NCBI RefSeq assembly: GCF_900187565.1
Contig: NZ_FYED01000004.1
Coordinates: 1-64,000, forward strand
DNA length: 64,000 bases
Origin: Pseudomonas sp. Irchel 3A7
GTDB lineage: Bacteria > Pseudomonadota > Gammaproteobacteria > Pseudomonadales > Pseudomonadaceae
Direction: 5' to 3'
In this document: one piece after another, positions 28,685-37,841 of the stretch
Numbering within the stretch: position 1 is the stretch's first letter
How the letters are laid out: each line of letters opens with the position of its first letter
Notes under the pieces: model-generated
What the model was told of the DNA's origin: nothing
Databases searched by the model: none
What the model saw: only the letters and a program-made list of their open reading frames with translations
Program-made: the position numbers and the translations under genes

Positions 28685-29896
28685 ATGAGTCAGGATTGGG
28701 ATGCCGGTCGGTTGGACAGCGACCTCGAAGGCGTAGCGTTCGATACCCTGGCCGTACGTGCCGGTCAGCACCGTACGCCGGAAGGCGAGCACGGTGATCC
28801 GATGTTCTTCACTTCCAGCTATGTGTTCCGCACCGCCGCCGACGCGGCCGCACGCTTTGCCGGGGAAGTGCCGGGCAACGTCTACTCGCGCTATACCAAC
28901 CCGACCGTGCGCGCCTTCGAAGAGCGCATTGCCGCCCTGGAAAGCGCCGAGCAAGCCGTTGCCACTGCCACTGGCATGGCCGCGATCATGGCGGTGGTGA
29001 TGAGCCTGTGCAGCGCCGGCGACCACGTCCTGGTATCGCGCAGCGTGTTCGGCTCAACCATCAGCCTGTTCGAGAAATACTTCAAGCGTTTCGGCGTCGA
29101 AGTCGATTACGTGCCGTTGGCGGATTTATCCGGCTGGGACGCGGCGATCAAGTCCAGCACCAAATTGCTGTTCGTCGAATCGCCGTCCAATCCGCTGGCC
29201 GAGCTGGTGGACATCGCCGAGCTGGCGAAAATCGCTCACGCCAAGGGCGCGATGCTGGTAGTCGATAACTGCTTCTGCACCCCGGCCTTGCAGCAGCCGC
29301 TGAAACTGGGCGCGGACATCGTTGTGCACTCGGCGACCAAGTTCATCGACGGCCAGGGCCGTTGCATGGGCGGTGTCGTGGCCGGTCGCAGCGAGCAAAT
29401 GAAAGAAGTGGTGGGTTTCCTGCGTACCGCCGGGCCGACCCTGAGCCCGTTCAACGCCTGGATCTTCCTCAAGGGCCTGGAAACCCTGAATCTGCGGATG
29501 AAGGCGCATTGCGCCAACGCCCAGGAGTTGGCCGAGTGGCTGGAGCAGCAGGACGGTATCGAGAAAGTCCATTACGCCGGCCTCAAGAGCCATCCGCAGC
29601 GCGAATTGGCTCAGCGTCAGCAAAAAGGTTTTGGCGCGGTGGTGAGTTTCGAAGTCAAGGGCGGCAAAGAGGGCGCCTGGCGCTTTATCGATGCAACCCG
29701 ACTGATTTCGATCACCGCCAACCTGGGTGATAGCAAAACCACCATCACGCACCCGAGCACCACCTCCCACGGTCGTCTCGCGCCGCAAGAGCGTGAAGCC
29801 GCAGGCATTCGTGACAGCCTGATCCGCATCGCGGTCGGCCTGGAAGACGTGGCGGACCTGCAAGCCGACCTGGCGCGCGGTTTGGCTGCCCTGTGA
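28685..29896 (+). CDS. metZ: O-succinylhomoserine sulfhydrylase
   Basis: 403-residue PLP enzyme of the Cys/Met metabolism family that makes homocysteine directly from O-succinylhomoserine and sulfide, the Pseudomonas route in methionine synthesis. The PLP lysine lies in [29 protein letters not shown] and the C-terminal [11 protein letters not shown] are conserved. GGAAAGGAGTG precedes the ATG. The SDR gene starts in its last bases. Confidence 0.97.
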   Translation: MSQDWDAGRLDSDLEGVAFDTLAVRAGQHRTPEGEHGDPMFFTSSYVFRTAADAAARFAGEVPGNVYSRYTNPTVRAFEERIAALESAEQAVATATGMAAIMAVVMSLCSAGDHVLVSRSVFGSTISLFEKYFKRFGVEVDYVPLADLSGWDAAIKSSTKLLFVESPSNPLAELVDIAELAKIAHAKGAMLVVDNCFCTPALQQPLKLGADIVVHSATKFIDGQGRCMGGVVAGRSEQMKEVVGFLRTAGPTLSPFNAWIFLKGLETLNLRMKAHCANAQELAEWLEQQDGIEKVHYAGLKSHPQRELAQRQQKGFGAVVSFEVKGGKEGAWRFIDATRLISITANLGDSKTTITHPSTTSHGRLAPQEREAAGIRDSLIRIAVGLEDVADLQADLARGLAAL

Positions 29897-30666
29897 TCGA
29901 GTTGTCCACGCCAACGGGCTCCAATGGCCGTGTAGCGCTGGTCACCGGCGCTGCGCGGGGCATCGGTCTGGGCATTGCTGCCTGGTTGATCAGCGAAGGC
30001 TGGCAAGTGGTGCTGACGGATCTGGACCGGGTGCGCGGATCGAAAGTGGCGAAGGTGCTAGGTGAGAACGCCTGGTTCATCGCCATGGACGTCTCTAATG
30101 AGGCGCAGGTTGCATTGGGTGTTGCCGAGGTATTGGGGCAGTTCGGGCGTCTGGATGCGCTGGTGTGCAACGCCGCTGTTGCCGACCCGCACAACATCAC
30201 CCTGGAAAGTCTCGATCTGGCTTACTGGAATCGGGTATTGGCGGTCAATCTCAGTGGGCCGATGTTGTTGGCCAAACATTGTGCGCCGTATCTGCGAGCC
30301 CATAGCGGGGCGATCGTCAATCTGGCCTCGACCCGTGCCGGGCAGTCGGAACCCGATACCGAGGCGTATGCGGCGAGCAAGGGCGGCCTGTTGGCCCTGA
30401 CTCACGCGTTGGCCATCAGTCTGGGGCCGGAGATTCGCGTCAATGCGGTCAGCCCGGGCTGGATCGATGCGCGGGACCCTTCGGTGCGCCGTGCCGAGCC
30501 GCTGACCGATGCCGATCATGCCCAGCATCCGGCGGGCAGGGTAGGGACGGTCGAGGACGTGGCGGCGATGGTGGCCTGGTTGCTGTCGAAGAACGCCGGT
30601 TTCGTCACGGGGCAGGAGTTCGTGGTGGACGGTGGCATGACCAAGAAGATGATTTACAGCGAGTAA
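29893..30666 (+). CDS. SDR family oxidoreductase
   Basis: 257-residue classical short-chain dehydrogenase. [12 protein letters not shown] is the cofactor loop, CNAAV the NAG-type motif, Ser in NLASTR and YAASK the catalytic residues, and [17 protein letters not shown] the C-terminal signatures. The cofactor-specificity Asp after beta-2 (LTDLDR) favours NAD(H). The start is GTG 29893, overlapping the metZ stop by 4 bp, so the two are co-translated. The pairing is conserved in Pseudomonas; the substrate is unknown. Confidence 0.92.
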   Translation: MIELSTPTGSNGRVALVTGAARGIGLGIAAWLISEGWQVVLTDLDRVRGSKVAKVLGENAWFIAMDVSNEAQVALGVAEVLGQFGRLDALVCNAAVADPHNITLESLDLAYWNRVLAVNLSGPMLLAKHCAPYLRAHSGAIVNLASTRAGQSEPDTEAYAASKGGLLALTHALAISLGPEIRVNAVSPGWIDARDPSVRRAEPLTDADHAQHPAGRVGTVEDVAAMVAWLLSKNAGFVTGQEFVVDGGMTKKMIYSE

Positions 30667-30697
30667 CTCAGGCATTGATGTTGAATGTGCCGCCGTC

Positions 30698-30762
30698 TTC
30701 GCGAGCAGGCTCGCTCCCACATTAGAAATGCGATCCATTGTGGGAGCGAGCCTGCTCGCGAA
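30698..30762. repeat. REP doublet
   Basis: TTCGCGAGCAGGCTCGCTCCCACA (30698-30721) and the inverted copy (30739-30762) lie between the SDR gene and the tRNA promoter. Confidence 0.92.
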
Positions 30763-30825
30763 AGCGGTCGACGCAGTACCGATTGAAAGAATTTTGTCTT
30801 TTTCAGAAAAACTTCAATCCTGCTA

Positions 30826-30854
30826 TTGACTTAGGTTCGCTACCTGCGTAAATT
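30826..30854 (+). promoter_or_regulatory. promoter of the tRNA-Val/Asp/Asp operon
   Basis: TTGACT (30826-30831) and TAAATT (30849-30854) are spaced by 17 bp, with a GC-rich discriminator (TCGCGGCC) after the -10. Confidence 0.7.
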
Positions 30855-30876
30855 TCGCGGCCTCGGAGATGCAAAC

Positions 30877-30952
30877 GGGTGATTAGCTCAGCTGGGAGAG
30901 CGTCTGCCTTACAAGCAGAATGTCGGCGGTTCGATCCCGTCATCACCCACCA
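30877..30952 (+). tRNA. tRNA-Val (TAC)
   Basis: 76-nt cloverleaf beginning GGGTGATTAGC with encoded CCA. The loop CTTACAA gives anticodon TAC. Confidence 0.97.
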
Positions 30953-31005
30953 CTCCCGAGAGTCTTGCGAAAGCAAGATGGAAGCTGAAAAGCCTCCACC
31001 GACGC

Positions 31006-31082
31006 GCAGCGGTAGTTCAGTCGGTTAGAATACCGGCCTGTCACGCCGGGGGTCGCGGGTTCGAGTCCCGTCCGCTGCGCCA
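31006..31082 (+). tRNA. tRNA-Asp (GTC)
   Basis: 77-nt cloverleaf. The acceptor GCAGCGG pairs with CCGCTGC, the discriminator is G and CCA is encoded. The anticodon loop CTGTCAC gives GTC. Confidence 0.97.
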
Positions 31083-31190
31083 TATTTCACGAATCGGATT
31101 CATTCGGTTCGCGGTTGACTGATTTAGTGGCTAAAAAGCACCGAAGCTTTCAGCCAAACGAGTTACAAGGACGCAAGTCCACAGCGATAC

Positions 31191-31267
31191 GCAGCGGTAG
31201 TTCAGTCGGTTAGAATACCGGCCTGTCACGCCGGGGGTCGCGGGTTCGAGTCCCGTCCGCTGCGCCA
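31191..31267 (+). tRNA. tRNA-Asp (GTC), second copy
   Basis: Identical to the tRNA at 31006-31082. The spacer between the two copies is unrelated to the Val-Asp spacer. Confidence 0.97.
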
Positions 31268-31344
31268 TATCTGCCTCAAGGCCCACTGAACGCCTTGATG
31301 CTACGGAGAAAGCCGAGATTGGCTACTTCGAGTCGATAGCAAAG

Positions 31345-31372
31345 ACCCTGGTCGAAAGACCGGGGTTTTTTG
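31345..31372 (+). terminator. intrinsic terminator of the tRNA-Val/Asp operon
   Basis: CCCTGGTC and GACCGGGG pair around GAAA and are followed by T6. Confidence 0.9.
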
Positions 31373-31466
31373 TGTCTGAAATTCGGCGTTTCTCTCCCTT
31401 CGCTCTTACCGCCTGATCTTTCTGCGCGTTCGGTGCATAAAGCACTTGGTTCGTCGCTGCGATATT

Positions 31467-31485
31467 AATTAGAATCACTCTCATT
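31467..31485 (-). promoter_or_regulatory. Fur box upstream of the FecI-type sigma gene
   Basis: Read on the minus strand, AATGAGAGTGATTCTAATT agrees at about 16 of 19 positions with the common Pseudomonas Fur site AATGAGAATGATTATCATT. It ends 32 bp before the sigma gene, so iron should repress this signalling set. Confidence 0.72.
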
Positions 31486-31516
31486 TACGATAACTCCTGG
31501 CACAGGGCTTCTTGAG

Positions 31517-32026
31517 ATGAGTGATGTGGCGATGCCGAAGGAGCAAACCCTCCACGATCTGTACCGCGATCACCGTGGCTGGCTTGAAAGCTGGTTGAGA
31601 CGTCGCATGGGCAACGCGTGCGATGCAGCGGATCTCAGCCAGGATACGTTCCTGCGTTTGCTCGCCAGCTCCCAGCGGATCGCGGATCTGCATGAGCCCC
31701 GTGCCTATCTGCTGACAGTGGGCAAACGCTTGCTGAGCAACTTCTACAAACGCCGCAGTCTGGAGCAGGCCTACCTGAGTGCCCTGGCATCGCTGCCCGA
31801 GGATTGTGTGCCGTCCCCCGAGCAGCGCTGGTTGCTGCTGGAAACCCTGCAAGCCCTGGATGAACTGCTCGACGGATTACCCAGAGCGGTTAGACGGGCG
31901 TTCCTCTGGAGCCAGCTCGAAGGCTTGAACTACCAGCAAATCGCTGAGCGCTTGAAAGTTTCGGAGCGCACGATCAAACGTTATATGGCGCAAGCCTACG
32001 AGCATTGCCTGTTGGTGGAGCTGTGA
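31517..32026 (+). CDS. ECF sigma factor, FecI type (iron starvation)
   Basis: 169-residue ECF sigma factor with region 2 (about 10-75, DAADLSQDTFLRLL and YLLTVGKRLLSNFYKRR) and region 4 (about 115-165, NYQQIAERLKVSERTIKRYM). It is the first gene of a sigma, anti-sigma, receptor set, the cell-surface signalling layout that switches on a siderophore receptor when its ligand binds. ATG 31517 is used; ATG 31532 is a possible alternative. Its stop overlaps the GTG of the FecR gene. Confidence 0.93.
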   Translation: MSDVAMPKEQTLHDLYRDHRGWLESWLRRRMGNACDAADLSQDTFLRLLASSQRIADLHEPRAYLLTVGKRLLSNFYKRRSLEQAYLSALASLPEDCVPSPEQRWLLLETLQALDELLDGLPRAVRRAFLWSQLEGLNYQQIAERLKVSERTIKRYMAQAYEHCLLVEL

Positions 32027-32967
32027 GTAGCCCGGCGCCCGATGTCCGTCAGGCTGTGCGTGCCGCCGCGCAGTGGCTGGCGCTGCTGGAATCCGGTGGT
32101 GCTACCGAACAGGACCGGGCGAACCTGCAGCGATGGCGCGACAGCTGCCGCAGCCATGAGCTGGCCTGGCAGAAGGCGCAAGCCTTGCGCCAACGCTTTG
32201 CCGACCTGCCTTCAGCCTTGGCCCTGAACAGTCTCGATCGTCCCGATCCAGCGCGACGCGTGGTGCTCAAGCGCGCATTGGGCGCGGTGGCGCTGGTGCC
32301 GACGGCCTGGCTGATCAGTCGGCAATTGCCGCTGGAGGTCTGGCGTGCCGACCTGCACACCGCCACGGGTGAACGCAAACAGGTGCAACTGGCCGATGGC
32401 AGTTCCCTTCAACTCAATACCGCCAGCGCCGTCGATGTGGATTTGCCGAGCCGTCGGGTGAAGTTGGTGGAGGGTGAGATGTCGCTGAAGGTGTCGGGCA
32501 CCTTGCCGCTGACGATTCAGACCCGGTTCGGACAAGTGATCGTCAGTCAAAGTGAAGTCTGCGTCCGCCAGAACGCGAGCAGTTGCCGGGTGTCGGTGTT
32601 CAACGGGGTCGTGCAGTTGCAGCCGTTGCAGGGCACCTCGCTGACATTGCGAGCGGGACAGCAGATCAACCTGCAAGCAACTGGCGCCTCAACGGTCGAG
32701 CCGTTCGATGTGCTGCAACCCGGTTGGCGCGAAGGCGTGTTGATGGCGAAGAACCAGGCGCTGGGGGATTTCCTGCGTGAACTCGACACTTATCGGCCAG
32801 GTGTGTTGCGTTGGGAGCAGGAGCTTGAAGCACTGCGGATCACCGGCAGTTTTCGCCTGGACGACACTGATCGCATCCTCGCGCTGCTCGCGGCCAGCCT
32901 GCCGCTGGAGGTGCAAACGCGTACCCGTTACTGGGTGACGTTGGTGGCGCGTAAAAAAATTGTCTGA
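32023..32967 (+). CDS. FecR family anti-sigma regulator
   Basis: 314-residue inner-membrane signal transducer. The N-terminal cytoplasmic domain (AAAQWLALLESG, DRANLQRWRDSCRSHELAWQ) binds the sigma factor. One membrane segment (about 91-108) is followed by the periplasmic FecR domain (GERKQVQLADGSSLQLNTASAVDV) and a C-terminal STN-like region that contacts the receptor. The start is GTG 32023, sharing GTGA with the sigma gene stop, which gives translational coupling. Confidence 0.93.
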   Translation: MSSPAPDVRQAVRAAAQWLALLESGGATEQDRANLQRWRDSCRSHELAWQKAQALRQRFADLPSALALNSLDRPDPARRVVLKRALGAVALVPTAWLISRQLPLEVWRADLHTATGERKQVQLADGSSLQLNTASAVDVDLPSRRVKLVEGEMSLKVSGTLPLTIQTRFGQVIVSQSEVCVRQNASSCRVSVFNGVVQLQPLQGTSLTLRAGQQINLQATGASTVEPFDVLQPGWREGVLMAKNQALGDFLRELDTYRPGVLRWEQELEALRITGSFRLDDTDRILALLAASLPLEVQTRTRYWVTLVARKKIV

Positions 32968-33033
32968 AGCCTGTCCCCTTTTTTCGACTCGCTTGTCATT
33001 CAAGGCAACTGAACGAACAAGAGAGCTTCTTCA

Positions 33034-35457
33034 ATGCCCGCAGTAAAGCCCTGCTGTCCGCGTCCGGCGTCGTCCGGTCTGCGCCCTCTGTTGCGCCTGA
33101 GCCTGATGTTGAGCCTGAGCGCCAGCCCCTTTTTCATCACCAACAGCTGGGCTGAAGACGCCGACCGCCGCAGTTATCAGGTGCCCGCCGGCAGCCTGAG
33201 CGATGCGCTGACGCGGTTCGCCGGTCTGGCCGGGGTCAACTTGTCGGTCGATCCGGCGCTGGTCAGCGGTCGCAGCAGTGCAGGCCTGTCGGGTGAGTAT
33301 GGCGTGGAAGAGGGGTTTGCCCGGTTGCTGCAAAACTCCGGCCTGCAACTGCAGCCGGTGGGCGAGCAGGCGTACATCCTGATGCCGGCGCCATCAGGCA
33401 GCAGCCTGCAACTGGGCGCCACCTCGATTCTTGGTGCCATCGACCCGGTGGACGGCGATCCGTATGCCGGCGGCCAGGTCGCGCGCCGCGGTTCGCAAGG
33501 CTTGCTCGGCTCGAAAGACTTCATGGAAACGCCGTTCAGCATGACCACCTACACCAGCGAGGTGATCGAGAACCAGCAGGCGCGTACCCTGGGCGACCTG
33601 ATCGCCAGCGATCCCTCGGTTCGAGCGACCAACCCGGCCGGCGGGCGTTATGAACAGTTCACCATTCGCGGGCTCAGCCTGTTCAACAGTGATGTTTCCT
33701 ATAACGGTCTTTACGGCGTCCTGCCGACCTACACGATCGACATGGCGATGGCCGACCGCGTCGACATCCTCAAAGGCCCGAGCCAGCTCATCAACGGCAT
33801 TTCGCCGCGTGGCAGTGTGGGGGGCGGGATCAACGTGGTGCCCAAGCGCGCGACCGACCAGCCCATCACGTCGTTCACCGCTGACTACGCGTCCGATAAC
33901 CAGGTCGGCGGCGCCGTGGATGTCGGCCGGCGCTTTGGTGAAGACAACCAGTTCGGTCTGCGTTTCAACGGCGTGAAGCAGTCCGGCGACACGGACTGGG
34001 ATCATCAGAGTGTCGATCGCGAGATGGCGGTGCTGGGTCTGGATTTCCGCGGCGAGCGGCTGCGGCTCTCGACGGACATCGGGCACACCGAACGTGACAC
34101 CGACGCGCCGCAGGAGCGCGTCCAGGTCGGCGCCAACGCACAGGTGCCGCATGCCAGCGATGTCCGCCACAACTATGCGCAACCCTGGAGTCAGGCACGT
34201 ACCACGGACACCTTCGGCACGGTGAACGGCGAATTCGATGTCAACGATTCGGTCATGCTCTACGGCGGTGTGGGCGCGCGCAAAAGCAACCATGATTTTC
34301 TCCGGCATGCCGTGGCGGTCACCAACGATGCCGGCGATTTCAGCGTCATGCCCCGTGACTTCACCCGTGACGAAAATGTCCGTACGGCCACGGCGGGCGT
34401 GCGCAACTGGTTCCATACAGGCCCGGTGAGCCATGAAGTGAACCTGGCTGGCAGCTACTTTTACATGGACTTCGAAAACGGCGGCGCCCGATACGCCGCT
34501 GCGCCCAGCAACCTCTATCACCCTGTGGAAACACCAACGCCTGTCAGGCCTACGCGCCAGGACGCGGAGGTCTACACCGAGAACCGCTTCAGCAGTGTGG
34601 CGTTGTCCGACACCCTGGGTTTCTTCGATGACCGGCTGCTGCTGACCCTCGGTGCCCGCTGGCAGCGGGTGAAGGTCGACGACTGGACCGATAACGTCAA
34701 AGGCGACACGGCCTACGACGAGGAAAAGGTTTCACCATCGGGCGGCATCCTGTTCAAGGCTACGGACAAATTATCGCTGTATGCCAACTACCTGGAAGGC
34801 CTGAGCCAGGGCAAGATCGCGCCGTCGACCTCGGTGAACGAGGACGAGATCTTCCCGCCGTTCATCAGTCGCCAGGTCGAGGTCGGTGCCAAGTATGACG
34901 CCGGTGCGTTCGCCGTCACCGCCGCGGTATTCCGGATCAAGCAGCCGGCCTATGAAACCAACGCCACCACCCGGGTGTTCGGCCCGAACGGTAAGCGGCA
35001 GAACGATGGTGTGGAACTGAGCGTGTTCGGTGAACCGCTCAAGGGTTTCCGTCTGCTCGGCGGTGTCATGTACATCGACAGTGAGTTGAACGACACCACC
35101 AATGGCACCTTCGACGGCAACCGGGCGCCTGCCACGCCGAAATACAACGTCAACCTGGGCGCCGAGTGGGACGTGCCGAACGTACAGGGGCTGACCCTGA
35201 CCAGTCGCGGTATCTACTCCAGCTCGCAGTATCTGGACCAGTCCAACAACAAGGAAATCGATGCATGGGAGCGGTTTGACGTGGGTGCACGCTATGCGTT
35301 CAAGGTCGATGAAACGAACGTTACTGTGCGTGCCAATGTCGAGAACGTGGCGGACAAGCGCTACTGGAGTTCGGCCGGGGCCTCGGATGACAGCGAGCCA
35401 GGATTGACGCTGGCGACGCCGCGAACCTACCTGCTGTCCGCGACAGTCGACTTCTGA
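33034..35457 (+). CDS. TonB-dependent siderophore receptor with signalling (STN) domain
   Basis: 807-residue outer-membrane receptor. The signal peptide (about 1-41) is followed by an STN domain (about 45-110, YQVPAGSLSDALTRFAGLAG), which marks a transducer receptor. Then come the plug (about 155-270, including VTNPAGGRYEQFTIRGL-like TonB plug motifs) and a 22-strand barrel ending in Phe. It belongs to the FhuE/FoxA/FpvA siderophore class. No siderophore synthesis genes are present, so the ligand is probably a xenosiderophore. A TonB box is not obvious to me between the STN and plug domains. Confidence 0.93.
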   Translation: MPAVKPCCPRPASSGLRPLLRLSLMLSLSASPFFITNSWAEDADRRSYQVPAGSLSDALTRFAGLAGVNLSVDPALVSGRSSAGLSGEYGVEEGFARLLQNSGLQLQPVGEQAYILMPAPSGSSLQLGATSILGAIDPVDGDPYAGGQVARRGSQGLLGSKDFMETPFSMTTYTSEVIENQQARTLGDLIASDPSVRATNPAGGRYEQFTIRGLSLFNSDVSYNGLYGVLPTYTIDMAMADRVDILKGPSQLINGISPRGSVGGGINVVPKRATDQPITSFTADYASDNQVGGAVDVGRRFGEDNQFGLRFNGVKQSGDTDWDHQSVDREMAVLGLDFRGERLRLSTDIGHTERDTDAPQERVQVGANAQVPHASDVRHNYAQPWSQARTTDTFGTVNGEFDVNDSVMLYGGVGARKSNHDFLRHAVAVTNDAGDFSVMPRDFTRDENVRTATAGVRNWFHTGPVSHEVNLAGSYFYMDFENGGARYAAAPSNLYHPVETPTPVRPTRQDAEVYTENRFSSVALSDTLGFFDDRLLLTLGARWQRVKVDDWTDNVKGDTAYDEEKVSPSGGILFKATDKLSLYANYLEGLSQGKIAPSTSVNEDEIFPPFISRQVEVGAKYDAGAFAVTAAVFRIKQPAYETNATTRVFGPNGKRQNDGVELSVFGEPLKGFRLLGGVMYIDSELNDTTNGTFDGNRAPATPKYNVNLGAEWDVPNVQGLTLTSRGIYSSSQYLDQSNNKEIDAWERFDVGARYAFKVDETNVTVRANVENVADKRYWSSAGASDDSEPGLTLATPRTYLLSATVDF

Positions 35458-35465
35458 ATCAATTC

Positions 35466-35555
35466 TGTGGGAGCGAGCCTGCTCGCGAAGAGGGTGTGTC
35501 AGTCGCCATTTGTATCGTCTGACACTCAGCTTTCGCGAGCAGGCTCGCTCCCACA
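35466..35555. repeat. REP doublet
   Basis: TGTGGGAGCGAGCCTGCTCGCGAA (35466-35489) and the inverted copy (35532-35555) fill the gap between the convergent receptor and aldehyde dehydrogenase genes, where they may also limit read-through. Confidence 0.92.
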
Positions 35556-35573
35556 GGGGTTTGCGCTACAGCT

Positions 35574-37007
35574 TCAGCCTTGCAGATACACCGCATGGGT
35601 ATGGGTGTACTCATACAACCCATGCTTGCCATCCGCGCCACCGATGCCGGATTTGCGCACGCCAGCATGGAAGCCTTGCATGGCCTCGAAGTTTTCGCGG
35701 TTGACGTAGGTTTCACCAAAATCCAGTTCGCGCATGGCGTGCAGGGTTTTACTCAGGTCGCGGGTGTAGATCGATGAGGTCAGGCCGTATTCGCAGTCGT
35801 TGGCCAGGGCGATGGCTTCGTCGAGGTCATCGATGATCTGGATCGGCAGCACCGGGCCGAAAATCTCCTGGCGCATGATGTCCATGTCGGCACGGCAACC
35901 GGCCAATACCGTGGGTTGGAAGTGAAAGCCATTCGGCAGATCGGCAATCTGCCCGCCACTGATCAGGCTCGCGCCCTGGCTCAATGCCGTGCGGACTTTG
36001 CGGTTGACGCTGTCCAGGCCCTGACGGTTGATCAGGGGACCCATTTCCACATCGGGTTGGGCAATCGGGTCGCCGTAGCGTGTGGCGCTCATCGCCGCCG
36101 CGATGCGCTCGATGAACTGATCCGCCACCTTGCGCTCGACATACACTCGCTCGGCACAGTTGCATACCTGTCCGCTATTGATGATGCGCGAATCACGGAT
36201 GGCCTTCACCGCCAGGTCCAGGTCGGCATCCGCCAGCACAATCGCCGGTGCCTTGCCGCCCAGTTCCAGGTTGAGCTTGGTGATGTTCGGCGCGGCGGCG
36301 GCCATGATCCGCGAGCCGGTGTCGACGCTGCCGGTGAAGCTGATCATGTCCACGCCCTTGTGCGCACTGAGTGCCGCACCGACCTGGCCGTCACCGCACA
36401 CCACGTTGAACACGCCGGGTGGTAGATCGGTTTCGGCGACCAGTCGGGCGAACTCAAAGCAGTTGTTCGGGGTTTCTTCGCTGGGCTTGATAACGATAGT
36501 GTTGCCGGTCAGCAAGGCCGGGGCCATCTTGCGGGCGATCAGGAAGAACGGGAAATTCCACGGCAGGATCCCGGCCACCACGCCCAGCGGTTTACGGAAC
36601 AGGAAGATGTTTTCGTTCTGGCGGTCGCTGGTGATGATTTCGCCTTCGATGCGCCGCGCCCACTCGGCCATGTAGTCGAGGTAGTCAGCGGTGAAATTCA
36701 CTTCGACTTCCGCCAGGCCGCTGATCTTGCCTTGTTCCAAGGTGATGGTACGCGCCAGGTGCGCAACGTTTTCCCGCAGCTTGGTGGCAATCCTGCGCAA
36801 GTAGCCGGCGCGGTCATTCGCCGGTTTGCGCGACCAGTCCTTTTGCGCGGCGCGGGCGGCGGCGAGGGCGCGGTCGACGTCTTCGGCCGTCGAGGCCGGG
36901 ACTTTCGACAACACCGCGCCTGTGGCCGGATTGATCACATCCAGATGGGCAGCGCTGGCCACGAACTGGCCATTGATGAAATTTTCATAGACAGGCACGG
37001 ACGACAT
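35574..37007 (-). CDS. aldA: lactaldehyde dehydrogenase, AldA type
   Basis: 477-residue NAD-dependent aldehyde dehydrogenase, extremely close in motifs to E. coli AldA (YIDYMAEWARR-type segment, LELGGKAPAIV, catalytic Cys in INSGQVCNCAERV, NRENFEAMQGFHAG near the C terminus). It should oxidise L-lactaldehyde from the aldolase step to L-lactate. ATG 37007 follows AAGGAGTCG; the frame is open further upstream, into rhmA, but the family N terminus begins here. It is the last gene of the minus-strand rhamnonate operon, 19 bp after rhmA. Confidence 0.92.
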   Translation of the reverse strand: MSSVPVYENFINGQFVASAAHLDVINPATGAVLSKVPASTAEDVDRALAAARAAQKDWSRKPANDRAGYLRRIATKLRENVAHLARTITLEQGKISGLAEVEVNFTADYLDYMAEWARRIEGEIITSDRQNENIFLFRKPLGVVAGILPWNFPFFLIARKMAPALLTGNTIVIKPSEETPNNCFEFARLVAETDLPPGVFNVVCGDGQVGAALSAHKGVDMISFTGSVDTGSRIMAAAAPNITKLNLELGGKAPAIVLADADLDLAVKAIRDSRIINSGQVCNCAERVYVERKVADQFIERIAAAMSATRYGDPIAQPDVEMGPLINRQGLDSVNRKVRTALSQGASLISGGQIADLPNGFHFQPTVLAGCRADMDIMRQEIFGPVLPIQIIDDLDEAIALANDCEYGLTSSIYTRDLSKTLHAMRELDFGETYVNRENFEAMQGFHAGVRKSGIGGADGKHGLYEYTHTHAVYLQG

Positions 37008-37026
37008 GGGACGACTCCTTGGCTGA

Positions 37027-37827
37027 TCAGTAGGTACGCGACGGCGCTTGTTCGGTGGCCGGTGTGCGGTAGCGGGCGAGGGTGGCCATGGCGCTCTGGC
37101 GCAGCAGGCTGATGTCGATGGCCACCGCGATGAACTGGCAGCCCCAGCTCTGGTAACGGCGCGCATCTTCTTCATTGGGCGCGAGAATGCCGCAGGCCTT
37201 GCCGGCTGCGAGCGTGGCGTTGACTGCGTGTTGAATGCGTTCCTGGACTTGCGGGTGACCTGGGTTGCCGGCATGGCCCAGGCCGATGGACAAATCCGCC
37301 GGGCCGATGAACACCGCATCGACGCCTTCGACGGCAGCAATCGCTTCTACGTTATCCACGCCCAGCCGCGATTCGACCTGCACGATCAGGCACAGCTGTT
37401 CATGGGCGGTGTTCAGGTAATCCGGCACACCGTCCCAACGCGTGGCGCGGGTCAGGCCGCCGCCGACGCCACGAATGCCGTGGGGCGGATAGCGCATGGC
37501 GCGCACCAGGGCCTTCGCCTGTTCGGCGGTTTCGACCATCGGGATCATCAGCGTCTGTGCACCGATGTCCAGCAGTTGCTTGATCAGATTGGCGTCGCCA
37601 TTGACCGCGCGAACCACCGGCGACGTGGAATAGGGCGCGACGGCCTGCAACTGGGCGAGTACGCCGGGCACGGTGTTCGGCGCGTGTTCGCCGTCGATCA
37701 GCATCCAGTCGTAACCGGTGGTGGCGACGATCTCGGCGGCGTAGCCGGTGGCAAACCCGGCCCAGATGCCATATTGGGTCGTCGAGTGTTTCAGCGCGAT
37801 CTTGAAGGCGTTGTGCGGCATGTTCAT
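37027..37827 (-). CDS. rhmA: 2-keto-3-deoxy-L-rhamnonate aldolase
   Basis: 266-residue HpcH/HpaI-family class II aldolase cleaving 2-keto-3-deoxy-L-rhamnonate to pyruvate and L-lactaldehyde. Motifs match E. coli RhmA: YDWMLIDGEHAPN, AQTLMIPMVETAEQA, RYPPHGIRGVG, the metal-ligand region QVES and FIGPADLS. ATG 37827 follows AAAGGAGCCC; an in-frame upstream start would lie in rhmD. It lies 14 bp after rhmD. Confidence 0.92.
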   Translation of the reverse strand: MNMPHNAFKIALKHSTTQYGIWAGFATGYAAEIVATTGYDWMLIDGEHAPNTVPGVLAQLQAVAPYSTSPVVRAVNGDANLIKQLLDIGAQTLMIPMVETAEQAKALVRAMRYPPHGIRGVGGGLTRATRWDGVPDYLNTAHEQLCLIVQVESRLGVDNVEAIAAVEGVDAVFIGPADLSIGLGHAGNPGHPQVQERIQHAVNATLAAGKACGILAPNEEDARRYQSWGCQFIAVAIDISLLRQSAMATLARYRTPATEQAPSRTY

Positions 37828-37841
37828 CAAGGGCTCCTTTC

